Positions 36,093 through 45,201 of a DNA stretch of 64,000 bases are shown piece by piece. The position numbers and the translations under genes were made by a program. The stretch comes from JBGASG01 sp046328035 (GTDB lineage: Bacteria > Cyanobacteriota > Vampirovibrionia > Obscuribacterales > Obscuribacteraceae), in the NCBI GenBank assembly GCA_046328035.1, contig JAXLXI010000003.1, positions 62,001 through 126,000 on the forward strand. Direction: 5' to 3'. The notes under the pieces are model-generated. The model searched no databases, was not told where the DNA came from, and was given only the letters and a program-made list of their open reading frames with translations. Each line of letters begins with the position of its first letter. Position 1 is the first letter of the stretch.

Positions 36093-37121
36093 TTAACTCT
36101 CTTCCTCATAGATTTCGCAAGCGTTGGAAGAATGACAGTGATCCTCAATGGCATCTTCCTCCGCCTCTTCTTCTTTGAATTCGATTTGATACTGCAAGAA
36201 TGATAGAAGGTCGGCGCCCACGAATTCGCGGTTGTCAGTTTCGTGATCCCAGCGATAGACACGTCCGCCGATTTGCCCATCGATGATTGGAAATCCATAG
36301 AGATCGCCATTGCCCTCTTCACCGAAAAAGTACATCGATTCAAACGACAGATAAAAGCCTTCGTTTTTGTGGTGCGCAGCCCGCAAACGTTGCGCCGCGT
36401 TTAATTCGAACAGTTTCTCCAGAGGAAACACCGTCCACCATCCGTCCTGAATGCCGTCGCTAAATAAATAGATGGCTTTCGCTTCTGGTGGCAGCTGCAA
36501 ACCAGTTGCATTCTCGAAGTCGGCAAGTTGCTTCTCGGTCACTGCCTCACGAATGTCAAAGAATTGCTTGAGCTTGCCAGCAATTTCGTCCACAGATCCG
36601 ACCGGGCAGCGATTGAACACGGCATCGGCATCGAAAACCCAATTCGTTTGGCGGGCCGCCTTCGAGGTGGCCAGGACTCGCTCGAAATAGCTGCCCAGAC
36701 ATACTGCCAGCACTTCGCGGTTATCGGACTTCGGGCACCACTGCACAACTTGCTGGTCGATCTCGAACGGTAAAACTCTAAACCCGAGTAAATTGCCATT
36801 CGGGGCCGATGCGAAAAACAGCAAATGCTCGAACGGCATGCATACCGCGTGCAGCTTTCCGTCGTTGCGCATTTCGTGATTGGTGGCACGGATGCGTTCC
36901 AGCGACCAGAGCAATTCTTCGCCACCAGCCCCGGTCACCCCGTCGGCACAAACAAGCAGATCGACCAGCTCCGCCGGCAGTGTCAGCCCCAGCTCTTTCT
37001 CGTATGCGGCAAGATCATCGACAGATACGGGCGGCGACAGATGCGCCTTCTGAGTTTCGAACGCCTCGACTACATTTGACAAGCACGACTTATGCGCGGC
37101 ACCGTGTTCGCGTTTCTTCAT
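36093..37121 (-). CDS. Protein with two SMI1/KNR4 (SUKH) domains
   Basis: 342 residues without signal peptide. Two copies of the SUKH fold are seen: VDDLAAYEKELGLTLPAELVDLLVCADGV (about 38-66) with NLLGFRVLP, and KQLADFENATGLQLPPEAKAIYLFSDGI (about 200-228) with GDLYGFPIIDG. The end is acidic. SUKH proteins are often immunity proteins of polymorphic toxin systems but also serve as general scaffolds. No toxin gene is adjacent: neighbours are an Fpg-type glycosylase 7 bp downstream and a DUF885 protein 12 bp upstream. Confidence 0.75.
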   Translation of the reverse strand: MKKREHGAAHKSCLSNVVEAFETQKAHLSPPVSVDDLAAYEKELGLTLPAELVDLLVCADGVTGAGGEELLWSLERIRATNHEMRNDGKLHAVCMPFEHLLFFASAPNGNLLGFRVLPFEIDQQVVQWCPKSDNREVLAVCLGSYFERVLATSKAARQTNWVFDADAVFNRCPVGSVDEIAGKLKQFFDIREAVTEKQLADFENATGLQLPPEAKAIYLFSDGIQDGWWTVFPLEKLFELNAAQRLRAAHHKNEGFYLSFESMYFFGEEGNGDLYGFPIIDGQIGGRVYRWDHETDNREFVGADLLSFLQYQIEFKEEEAEEDAIEDHCHSSNACEIYEEES

Positions 37122-37133
37122 CGGCTCTAGTTC

Positions 37134-38990
37134 TCAGTTGTTACTGGATTGCTGGCGCTTCGACGCGATCCACAGCGCAATCTGCGCCCGCAGCACATCG
37201 AGCGGCACAGTTCCATTCGCCAGTACCGCATCGTGAAATTCCCGCACATCAAACTGGTCGCCCAGTTCTTTCTTAGCCTGCTGGCGCAGCTCCTTAATCG
37301 TCATCTGCCCGATCTTGTACGCAGTCGCCTGCCCCGGCCAGACAATATACCTGTCGACCTCGACGTTGATGTCGTGTTCTGTCTTGCTGGAGTTTTCTCT
37401 GAAATAATCCACCGCCTGCTGACGCGTCCAGCCCATCGAATGAATGCCTGTGTCCAGCACCAACCTGATTGCACGCCACATTTCGTAAGTCAACTGACCA
37501 TACCTGGAGTACGGATCTTTGTACATATCCAGGTCGCCGCCCAGACTCTCGGCATATAGTCCCCACCCTTCGCCGAACGCGTTGTAGCCTTCATGTCGGC
37601 GAAATTCGGGTACGCCCTCCATCTCTTCCGCCAGAGCAATCTGCAAGTGATGCCCGGGCACCGCTTCGTGCAGCGTGAGCGCTTCCATCTCCCACTTCGG
37701 TCGCGTCTTCAAGTTGTATGTGTTAGCGAAGAACACACCAGCGCGCCCAGCCTCCACCGAACCCGGACGATAGTATGCTGTCGGTTGCGCGCGCTCAGAA
37801 AACGCAGGCACCGCTTGCACTCCATATTGCAAACGCGGCAACTTACCAAACTGCTTCATCAATTGCGGATCGATGCGCTTGGCGATGTCGCGATAGGCTG
37901 CCACCAGTTCATCCGAGTTGGAATAGAAGAACTTCGGGTCGGTGCGCAGGTACTTGGAGAAGTCTTGCAGATTGCCTTTGAAACCAGTCTCGGCAATCAG
38001 CTTATCCATTTCGCCGCGAATGCGCTTCACTTCATCGAGACCGCGCTGATGGATCTCCGCCGCCGAAAGGTTGGTCGTAGTGTTGGAACGCAGGTTGAAG
38101 GCATACCAGGCTTTGCCGTTGGGCAGGTCGCTCAATGCCAGCGTTTCACGCGTCTTCGGATAGTACTCCTCGGTGAAGAAGGTGTACAGCTTCTGATAAG
38201 AGGGTTTGATACTGGTGGTGTATATGGTGGCTGCCGACTCTTTTAAGCGCTTGCGGTCGGCTTCGCCTATTTCGGCAGGAAACTTTTTGAACGGTTCGAG
38301 GAGCGGGCTCGCCATCGGGTCGTCAACAATTTGATCCTTGATCTGCTGCGGAACATCCTTGAGCGTCACCTTCGGCGGCGTGAGTCCGGCTTTCAATCCA
38401 GCCTTCATCAGATCGATCTGCTGATCGATGACGGTCGGAACTCCCTTCAACCGCGAGATAATGTCTTCGTAGTCCTTGACCGATGTGGTCGGATTTTGCG
38501 CAATAGTGTTGGCAGGACTTTCCTGCGGTCCATTCAATTGATTCAACGGCATCAACTCGTCGGGAAACTGTCGCCCCTCCAATTCGAGGGATAATCCATA
38601 TTCGAACATGTCGTAATTGAGCTGGTCCGCCTTGGATAGTTTCGTCCTGTCAATGCTCTTGAGCGCCTTCATAGGGGCTTCCAATTCGCGCTTGCGTCTC
38701 TCGATCGCGGACAGCGAATCATCGGTCCACTTACCGTTTTGTCCAGGATAACCAACAGCGGTTGCCCAGTCGGGATTCTCCTTCATTTTGTAGGACCAGC
38801 AAGCATCGAATATCTTCCAGAGGCGGTCGTGCTCGGACTTGCTGTCGGTCGCGGTGCCCGCAGCGATACCAGCCATGGTGCGCTCAAAATCGGTCTGCTC
38901 AGCCGCCACCACCGATGCACCACCCAGCAGACTGAGGACAGCTACCGCCACCACCATCTGTGCCAGTCGACTCTTCTTCTTGGATCGCAT
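37134..38990 (-). CDS. Secreted DUF885-family metallopeptidase-like protein
   Basis: 618 residues from ATG 38990 (MRSKKKSRLAQMVVAVAVLSLLGGASVVAAE, a clear signal peptide). The family's zinc-site-like motif is present as LTLHEAVPGHHLQIALAEE, followed by FGEGWGLYAESLG, which supplies the third ligand Glu. The N-terminal part (WKIFDACWSYKMKENPDWATAVG) and RAIRLVLDTGIHSMGWTRQQAVDYF are typical of DUF885. Members act as exported carboxypeptidase- or dipeptidase-like enzymes with poorly known substrates. First gene of a run with SUKH and glycosylase genes, divergent from a membrane protein at 39137. Confidence 0.85.
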   Translation of the reverse strand: MRSKKKSRLAQMVVAVAVLSLLGGASVVAAEQTDFERTMAGIAAGTATDSKSEHDRLWKIFDACWSYKMKENPDWATAVGYPGQNGKWTDDSLSAIERRKRELEAPMKALKSIDRTKLSKADQLNYDMFEYGLSLELEGRQFPDELMPLNQLNGPQESPANTIAQNPTTSVKDYEDIISRLKGVPTVIDQQIDLMKAGLKAGLTPPKVTLKDVPQQIKDQIVDDPMASPLLEPFKKFPAEIGEADRKRLKESAATIYTTSIKPSYQKLYTFFTEEYYPKTRETLALSDLPNGKAWYAFNLRSNTTTNLSAAEIHQRGLDEVKRIRGEMDKLIAETGFKGNLQDFSKYLRTDPKFFYSNSDELVAAYRDIAKRIDPQLMKQFGKLPRLQYGVQAVPAFSERAQPTAYYRPGSVEAGRAGVFFANTYNLKTRPKWEMEALTLHEAVPGHHLQIALAEEMEGVPEFRRHEGYNAFGEGWGLYAESLGGDLDMYKDPYSRYGQLTYEMWRAIRLVLDTGIHSMGWTRQQAVDYFRENSSKTEHDINVEVDRYIVWPGQATAYKIGQMTIKELRQQAKKELGDQFDVREFHDAVLANGTVPLDVLRAQIALWIASKRQQSSNN

Positions 38991-39136
38991 TTCCAATTCG
39001 CTCCACACGCACCTAGACAATTGCGACATTATAGAAGATGGGACTCCTGACTTCCTCATCAGTCGACAGTCGACAGGTCGGTTAACATAGGAGCGATAAG
39101 CGCGGCGCCGGCAAGACAGCCAAGTTACCAGTAGCA

Positions 39137-39877
39137 ATGGATAACAACCTCTCGGCAATAGTGACGATCATCGGCATGACGTGCGACGTCATGGGCGGCC
39201 TCTACCTGGCATACGATTTATTGGGCGGCGAAAACGGTCCGCTCGCTCGCCTGACCAAGATTGTCAACTACAGCGTCCTGATCGTATTGCTGTTCCTGGT
39301 CCCGATGGGCTTCAGATTTGGGTTGATTGTCGGTTTCGGATTTGGAATTCCACTGGGTCTGCACCTGGATCGAGCAGGACGCAACATTCCTGACAGCAAT
39401 GCGTTTCTCATGTCTACCGGCATGCTGCGCGGCGTTGCCATGGCAGCAGCCCTCTGGCCGCTCGCCTCGCCACTGCTCGCCATCTTGATGGGCTGCCTGG
39501 TTTGCACTATGTCGTACGTTTTGCCCAAAGTCAAAATTTCGCCGGCGCTCGTTTACCAGTCCGGCAAGAAACCTCAATTTCACTGGAAACAACTTCTGCT
39601 CGTCCTCTTTCTTGGCGGTCTCGCTCTCACCTCAGGTATATTCGGCGCCGGCATCACGCATGCCGATCAGAAGACCTTGCTGCTCGTGGTTAAGTTCTGT
39701 TTGACGTTTGCAACCATGATTCTCGTGGTCACATCAATCAGCCCGGTCATAGAGTGGTACTCCGACAACTTGCCACCAAAAACATTCGGCATCGCCGGTA
39801 TCATTTTGTTTATCACAGGATTCGTCATTCAAGCGCTGCCTTCGCTAGTCACTATCTTCGAGATGACACCACAGTAG
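39137..39877 (+). CDS. Multi-pass membrane protein of unknown function
   Basis: 246 residues with about seven hydrophobic helices (for example YSVLIVLLFLVPMGFRFGLIVGFGFG, LLLVLFLGGLALTSGIFGAG, TFGIAGIILFITGFVIQALPSLV). Short charged loops contain LHLDRAGRNIPDS and QSGKKPQFHWKQ. No transporter or enzyme signature is recognised. It is divergent from the DUF885 gene (146-bp gap) and lies 69 bp before the GH3 gene on the same strand. Confidence 0.65.
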   Translation: MDNNLSAIVTIIGMTCDVMGGLYLAYDLLGGENGPLARLTKIVNYSVLIVLLFLVPMGFRFGLIVGFGFGIPLGLHLDRAGRNIPDSNAFLMSTGMLRGVAMAAALWPLASPLLAILMGCLVCTMSYVLPKVKISPALVYQSGKKPQFHWKQLLLVLFLGGLALTSGIFGAGITHADQKTLLLVVKFCLTFATMILVVTSISPVIEWYSDNLPPKTFGIAGIILFITGFVIQALPSLVTIFEMTPQ

Positions 39878-39946
39878 CTGCTGCTGTTGGCAGCCGTTTC
39901 CTCTACAATATGCGACGCACGTCATATCGCTCAGGGGATGAAACTT

Positions 39947-42493
39947 ATGCGGCACTCGCTTCGCAAACTGCCGGCGTTGACTTCGGCATTCAGTGTGTTG
40001 ATTGCCGCGACCATCACTGCAAAAGCGACAGCCGCGGCGGTCACCTACAACGACGAAAAGGTCGACACGCAGATAAAAAACCTGGTCAAGCAAATGACAG
40101 TCGACGAAAAGATTCTCCTGCTCTCTGGCACCGCCGACGAAATGGGAGTGCCCGGTATCGAGAGATTGGGGATACCTCAACTGAAGTTCAGTGACGGTCC
40201 TGTCGGTGTGCGAGTGTGGGGCAAGTCCACCGCCTACCCGGCGGGCGCCATGCTCGCCGCAACGTGGAACACTGACACCGCACGCGCCGTTGGCAAAGCG
40301 CTGGGACGAGATTGTCGGGCGCGCGGCGTGCACATTTTGCTGGGACCCGGTTGCGATCTTTATCGGGTCGCGCAGTGTGGAAGAAACTTCGAGTACTTCG
40401 GCGAAGATCCGTTCTTGTCCGCCGCGATCACGTCAGCCTGGATCAAGGGATGCCAGGGCGAGCGCGTCGCCGCCTGCGTCAAACACTATGCTGCCAACGA
40501 TCAAGAAATCCAGCGCGGCAGCATCAATACAATCATCGACGAACGCCGCTTGCACGAAATCTGCCTGCCACCGTTCAAAGCCGCGGTGCAGGACGCAAAT
40601 TCGTGGACGCTGATGGCTGCATACAATAAAGTGAACGGCGATTGGTGCACCGCCAACAAATATTTGCTCGACGATGTGCTGCGCAAGCATTGGGGTTTCA
40701 AGGGCACCGTGATCTCAGACTGGGGCGCCGTGCACGATGCACTGGGACCGCTCACCGCAGGCACCGATCTCGAAATGGGCACGCGTGAGTTTTACAAGTA
40801 CGACACGATCAAAGGTTTCTTGCGGGACGGGAAATTATCGGAAGCTGTTCTCGACGAGAGGGTCAGCAATGTGCTGCGCCCATCAGTTGCGATGGGCTGG
40901 TTCGACAACAAACAAGAAGATAAATCGATCCCGCTCGATGATCCAACAAGTGATGCGGTGGCGCTGCAAGTCGCACGCGAAGGCTTGGTGCTACTGAAAA
41001 ATCAAAACAACTTCCTGCCTCTCGACAAAACTAAGATCCGAAAACTGGTGGTGCTCGGTCCCAACGTCTGGCCGCCGGTGATCAGTGGTGGTGGCAGCAG
41101 TTATACGCAACCTTTCAAAAGCGTGGGATTGCAATTTGCGTTGAAGGATATCGCCGGACCCAACACCGAAGTCGTGTACATCCCAACATGGGTCGGTCCC
41201 GACCCGACCAAAGCACTAAATCTCGCCATCAATAAGATACCGTTTGAGTCGCTGCCGGAAAACGGATTGTCGGCAGCCAAAGTCGAGTACTTCGCCAATA
41301 ACTCTCTGGCAGGACCGCCGGTCTTGACCGACTACGAAACCATCATCGACCACCAATGGGCTGAGTGGCAGCCAAAGCCACTGCCTCTGAAGAAACCGTT
41401 CTCGGCTCGCTGGACATTTAAAATCAAAGCGCCGCAAACCGACGAGTACGATCTGGCATTCGCCAGCGATAACGCCCGCATCGCAGTGGAAGGTCAGCCA
41501 TACTTCAACCTCGGCTACAGCCCGAACGCCAAGCGTTTGATTCAGAGTCTCTCGATGAAAGCGGGCGAGAGTCGGACTGTCGTCATCGAGTACAAGCATG
41601 ACTCGACGGAACAAGCGGTGATGCAGTTTGCCTTCAATAAGTCCTCAAAAGATTTTTCGCCGGAACAGAAAAACGCTATCGAAGAAGCCGACGTCGTGGT
41701 GGCAGCTGTTGGTTTCAATGCAGCACTGGAATCAGAAGGCTTCGATCGCTCGCTCGATTTGCCGGCTGAACAACAGGAATTGCTTAAGACAGTTTCCCAA
41801 CTCAATCCCCGCACCATAGCCGTGATCAATGCCGGCGGCAATGTACTCATGCAAGGCAGCGCGGACAAAGTTCCGGCTCTGCTCCACGCCTGGTACCCGG
41901 GTCAACACGGCTATACCGCCGTCGCCGAAGCCATATTCGGCGAGCTCAATCCGAGCGGCCGCCTGCCGGACACCTTCGAACGCAAGTGGGAAGACTCGCC
42001 AGCCTTCAGCAATTATCCCGGCGACTCCGCAGACGGTGGCACAGTCAAATACGCCGAAGGCATCTACGTCGGCTACAGACACTACGACAAGAAGAACATC
42101 GAGCCCCTGTATCCGTTCGGCTACGGATTGTCGTACACGACCTTCGCTATGAAGAACGCGAAGCTCACTCACGAGAAGGGACAGCCCATGACCGCATCGG
42201 TCGATGTCACCAATACCGGTGCGCGCCCCGGTGCCGAGGTTGTGCAGATGTACGTGCGTCCAATCGGCAGCACCGTGGATAGGCCGAAGCAAGAACTGAA
42301 GGGGTTCGCTCGCGTGGTGCTGGCTGCTGGAGAAACAAAAACCGTGACTCTACCTTTAAACGCCGAGTCGTTCGCCATATACGATGCGCAGGCGCACCAA
42401 TGGGTTTCGCCCGCCGGCAAGTACGAAATCGCGTTCGGTGCTTCGAGCCGCGATATCCACTGCTCGCAGACGCTCGACTGGCATGGCGACTGA
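39947..42493 (+). CDS. Secreted glycoside hydrolase family 3 with PA14-like insert
   Basis: 848 residues from ATG 39947, which has AGGGG 9 bp upstream; signal peptide LPALTSAFSVLIAATITAKATAAA. The GH3 N-terminal barrel shows LKFSDGPVGVR, GRNFEYFGEDP, KHYAANDQE and the nucleophile in TVISDWGA (D258). The C-terminal alpha/beta domain begins VVLGPN and is split by a PA14-like carbohydrate-binding insert (about 440-540; FSARWTFKIKAPQTDEYDLAF). A fibronectin-III-like end follows (VTNTGARPGAEVVQMYV). Most likely an exported beta-glucosidase or related exo-glycosidase acting on plant or microbial glycans. Confidence 0.88.
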   Translation: MRHSLRKLPALTSAFSVLIAATITAKATAAAVTYNDEKVDTQIKNLVKQMTVDEKILLLSGTADEMGVPGIERLGIPQLKFSDGPVGVRVWGKSTAYPAGAMLAATWNTDTARAVGKALGRDCRARGVHILLGPGCDLYRVAQCGRNFEYFGEDPFLSAAITSAWIKGCQGERVAACVKHYAANDQEIQRGSINTIIDERRLHEICLPPFKAAVQDANSWTLMAAYNKVNGDWCTANKYLLDDVLRKHWGFKGTVISDWGAVHDALGPLTAGTDLEMGTREFYKYDTIKGFLRDGKLSEAVLDERVSNVLRPSVAMGWFDNKQEDKSIPLDDPTSDAVALQVAREGLVLLKNQNNFLPLDKTKIRKLVVLGPNVWPPVISGGGSSYTQPFKSVGLQFALKDIAGPNTEVVYIPTWVGPDPTKALNLAINKIPFESLPENGLSAAKVEYFANNSLAGPPVLTDYETIIDHQWAEWQPKPLPLKKPFSARWTFKIKAPQTDEYDLAFASDNARIAVEGQPYFNLGYSPNAKRLIQSLSMKAGESRTVVIEYKHDSTEQAVMQFAFNKSSKDFSPEQKNAIEEADVVVAAVGFNAALESEGFDRSLDLPAEQQELLKTVSQLNPRTIAVINAGGNVLMQGSADKVPALLHAWYPGQHGYTAVAEAIFGELNPSGRLPDTFERKWEDSPAFSNYPGDSADGGTVKYAEGIYVGYRHYDKKNIEPLYPFGYGLSYTTFAMKNAKLTHEKGQPMTASVDVTNTGARPGAEVVQMYVRPIGSTVDRPKQELKGFARVVLAAGETKTVTLPLNAESFAIYDAQAHQWVSPAGKYEIAFGASSRDIHCSQTLDWHGD

Positions 42494-43039
42494 CATGCCG
42501 CCAGGTAAAGCGGATTTCATTATTAGTTTGTCGAAAGAATCGGCGACTCGTATATGTTCAGTTACTATCGGCTGTTAACTGGGTCCGGCTTTCATAATGA
42601 TCACAACTGGCGTTGTCGGTTTAGGGGGTGCTATGTCCCAGCAAATTCGTTCACTTTGTCCGAGCGAAGACGAGTAAATCTCGCCACCTGATGTCGTCGG
42701 TGGCTCATTGCCACCACATTCGTCCTGAACAACTCTCCATCAACCCAATCAATTAAGACACCCTGAAGGGTGCCTGTCACTGCGTCCTGATGCGGAATAA
42801 ATCAAAAGCACGGTAGCCTGCAGAGCTTCCGGGGCAACGCGATGCGTGCAGCTTACCGCTGCCTGCCGCCGTTGCGCGAAGTCGGCTGCGTCGCCAAGCT
42901 TGCGATGTTGCACGCATTGACACCTCATGCCTCATGCCATGCCGGAGCTCGCATGGCACGCGGTCGCACGGCAGTCACCACCACCTATTTACCGCTTTTA
43001 CCTAGCGGCACCTTGTGCTGCAACCGGGAGGAATCAATC
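42494..43039. other. 546-bp intergenic region with overlapping hairpins and a possible 14-residue ORF
   Basis: Two mutually exclusive stems share one arm: GCCACC (42683-42688), GGTGGC (42699-42704) and GCCACC (42710-42715). A separate CACCC-TGAA-GGGTG hairpin lies at 42759-42772. A 14-codon ORF (42633-42677, MSQQIRSLCPSEDE) has AGGGGG just upstream. The alternating stems just after this short ORF resemble the layout of leader-type attenuators, but no amino-acid-specific codon run is present. The in-frame sequence upstream of the SPFH gene from 42842 looks non-coding. Confidence 0.35.
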
Positions 43040-44140
43040 ATGACAGAAGTTATTACACAAGCACCGGCACCGCAACTGAACATCATGGATATGATCGCTA
43101 AAGATCTCGAAGAGCGCGCGGAACAGCCCCAACCATTGCACAATCAATTCTCCGGCACTTCGGCGACCGAACAGAGAGATGCCTGGACAGCGATGACCGC
43201 CACCGCCGCCAGTACCACGGACAAAGTACCTGGGCTGACCCTGGTAAATGATCCGCAGCAAGGACAAGACAACTTGCACCCGGCAGAGATCGAAGTCGGT
43301 GGATACAACGCCGTGGTGGCAGCCAAAATCCCGGCACAGGGCGAAGGCGTGCTGACCTCGTTCGGACACGTATATAAGGATGCGTTGGAGCCCGGACTTC
43401 ACGCAAAATGGCCGTGGCAACACGTCTATATGATGCCGACCAACTTGATTGCCAATACGGTGCGTGCGCAGGCTGGTTCGCACGACTTGCAACAAGTGAC
43501 GACCCAGGTGACGGTGCCTTTCCACATGAATGCGGGACATGGACCGCAAGTCTTCCAGAGAATCGGCACTCTGGAAAAAGTGGAGGCCGTCGTCATCAAT
43601 CCTGGAGTCCTGGAGTGCCTCAAGGCAGTATGCGCCCGCTACACGGCGGAAGAGCTGATCACTAAGCGGCAACATGTGAAAGAAGAAGTCGAGCAGGCTT
43701 TGAAAGACTACATCGCCACCGCACTCAAAGAACGCGGATTGGAAAATGCACTTTCAATTGGCGTGATCGCCATCACCGACTTCAAATTCTCCGATGAATA
43801 CAATAAGAGCATCGAACTGAAAGTGAAGGCAGCACAAGATGCATTGCGCGCCGAATCTGAGAAGAAACAGCGCATTACCGAAGCTGAGGGTTTGCGCGAA
43901 GCCATGAAGGCGAAAGCCGACGGCGAAGCCTATGCCACTGATGTGCGCAGCAAAGCAGAAGCCGATGCAATCCGTCGCCGTGCCGAAGCCCTGAAGGTCA
44001 ACCCGGCGCTAATTGATCTGAACGCCATCGAAAAATGGGATGGCAAAGTGCCCGTCTACCAGGGTGGTGGCACTCCCATTCCGTTCATCAATGTGCCGAG
44101 ACCTGGCGAAGTGCCACCACCTGCCGCTCCCACCAAATAA
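43040..44140 (+). CDS. SPFH (prohibitin/stomatin) domain protein without membrane anchor
   Basis: 366 residues from ATG 43040 with GGGAGG upstream. A polar N-terminal 90 residues precede the SPFH domain (about 95-260; GEGVLTSFGHVYKDALEPGLHAKWPWQHVYMMPTNL, QVTTQVTVPFHMN, DYIATALKERGLENALSIGVIAITDFKFSDEY). A coiled-coil helix follows (AAQDALRAESEKKQRITEAEGLREAMKAKADGEA), then a Pro-rich tail. Prohibitin-like proteins form ring or cage scaffolds on membranes, often holding proteases. No N-terminal hydrophobic anchor is seen here, which is unusual. A trypsin-like protease gene follows after about 80 bp. Confidence 0.8.
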   Translation: MTEVITQAPAPQLNIMDMIAKDLEERAEQPQPLHNQFSGTSATEQRDAWTAMTATAASTTDKVPGLTLVNDPQQGQDNLHPAEIEVGGYNAVVAAKIPAQGEGVLTSFGHVYKDALEPGLHAKWPWQHVYMMPTNLIANTVRAQAGSHDLQQVTTQVTVPFHMNAGHGPQVFQRIGTLEKVEAVVINPGVLECLKAVCARYTAEELITKRQHVKEEVEQALKDYIATALKERGLENALSIGVIAITDFKFSDEYNKSIELKVKAAQDALRAESEKKQRITEAEGLREAMKAKADGEAYATDVRSKAEADAIRRRAEALKVNPALIDLNAIEKWDGKVPVYQGGGTPIPFINVPRPGEVPPPAAPTK

Positions 44141-44223
44141 GGGTTCGGTTGAACATGGAGAGTGGGCGTGCCTCCGGGCACGCCTTGCCTCCATGGCAGA
44201 CGCAATACACACAAGATACCGCC

Positions 44224-45177
44224 ATGTCCGACCAGACACGAATTCCATTACTGAGCAAGGATGCACCGCTTTCGCCACCAGATGCGGCGGCACAAGTTCA
44301 AGATGCCGCCTTGCGCAAAATGTATGAAGATGTGAATCCGGCAGTCGTTCAGCTGAAGACAGATAAAGGCACGGGCTCCGGTTTCTTTATAAACGACCAC
44401 GGTGAAATTCTCACCGCCGCGCATGTGGTGCTCAACGCCAGAGAAACCTTCGCCGTCACCATGAACGGCAAGGCTTACCGCGCACGCATCGTCGATATCT
44501 CTGATACGACCGACCTGGCTCGTTTGCAACTTGAAGAATTCGACGGCAGCAAGCAACCTTATCTGAAGCTCGCCGACGATTCTAAAATGGCTCCCGATCA
44601 GCCTGTGTACTCAATCGGCTATCCGAAAGGATTGAGCACCGCGTACCTTTCTCCAGGCGACTACAACGCGCACGTGACGATCTACGATCTCGTTGACAAA
44701 AACGCCATCGCCGCCAAATTCAAATCCGCCAACAGTCTGGAGAAAGACAACTGGCTGAAAGCGCTGTCCGGCAAAGTCATCGAAGGCGATGTGCACGTCG
44801 AGCGCGGCAACTCCGGCGGACCGCTGCTCAACAGCGAGGGCAAAGTGATCGGCGTTGCCGATATCGCATCGCGCGATGGTGTCAGCATCTCGTATTACCG
44901 CCCGGTCGAAGACGTGCGTTCGTTTCTTAAACAGGAGCGCGAAAAACCTTTTACCATTACATACACACACGTTCGCTCCGCACCGGGTACCTTCTGCATC
45001 GCTGGATTGCCACCGCTTCAAGGCGAGCCGGCGGCACCGCCAAAGGCGCCGCAAGACGTTTCTTGCCCGGCCCGAGATCGACTGGTGCTCGAAGAGATTC
45101 GTCGCAACGATGGACTTCTGGTTCCACCCTTTGACTGGAGTTCGGTAACCTTCAGACCATCAAAGTCGCCCAAATAG
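44224..45177 (+). CDS. Trypsin-like serine protease (S1/HtrA-type catalytic domain)
   Basis: 317 residues from ATG 44224; an in-frame ATG at 44155 would add 23 poorly conserved-looking residues but has an AAGGG upstream. The chymotrypsin-like domain runs from about 35 to 235 with catalytic H67 (EILTAAHVV), D97 (DTTDLARLQL) and S197 (VERGNSGGPL). There is no PDZ domain and no signal peptide, so it should be cytosolic. A C-terminal extension (about 240-317) has three Cys and no recognisable fold. It follows the SPFH gene; SPFH-protease partnerships are well known (HflKC-FtsH, stomatin-NfeD protease), so a physical link is plausible. Confidence 0.8.
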   Translation: MSDQTRIPLLSKDAPLSPPDAAAQVQDAALRKMYEDVNPAVVQLKTDKGTGSGFFINDHGEILTAAHVVLNARETFAVTMNGKAYRARIVDISDTTDLARLQLEEFDGSKQPYLKLADDSKMAPDQPVYSIGYPKGLSTAYLSPGDYNAHVTIYDLVDKNAIAAKFKSANSLEKDNWLKALSGKVIEGDVHVERGNSGGPLLNSEGKVIGVADIASRDGVSISYYRPVEDVRSFLKQEREKPFTITYTHVRSAPGTFCIAGLPPLQGEPAAPPKAPQDVSCPARDRLVLEEIRRNDGLLVPPFDWSSVTFRPSKSPK

Positions 45178-45201
45178 TGCAAAATCTGATAGGCTCAAGG
45201 C

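Noticed and set aside
42842..43039. 66-residue N-terminal extension of the SPFH protein
   Set aside because: Composition is unlike the rest of the protein, and GGGAGG stands directly before ATG 43040.
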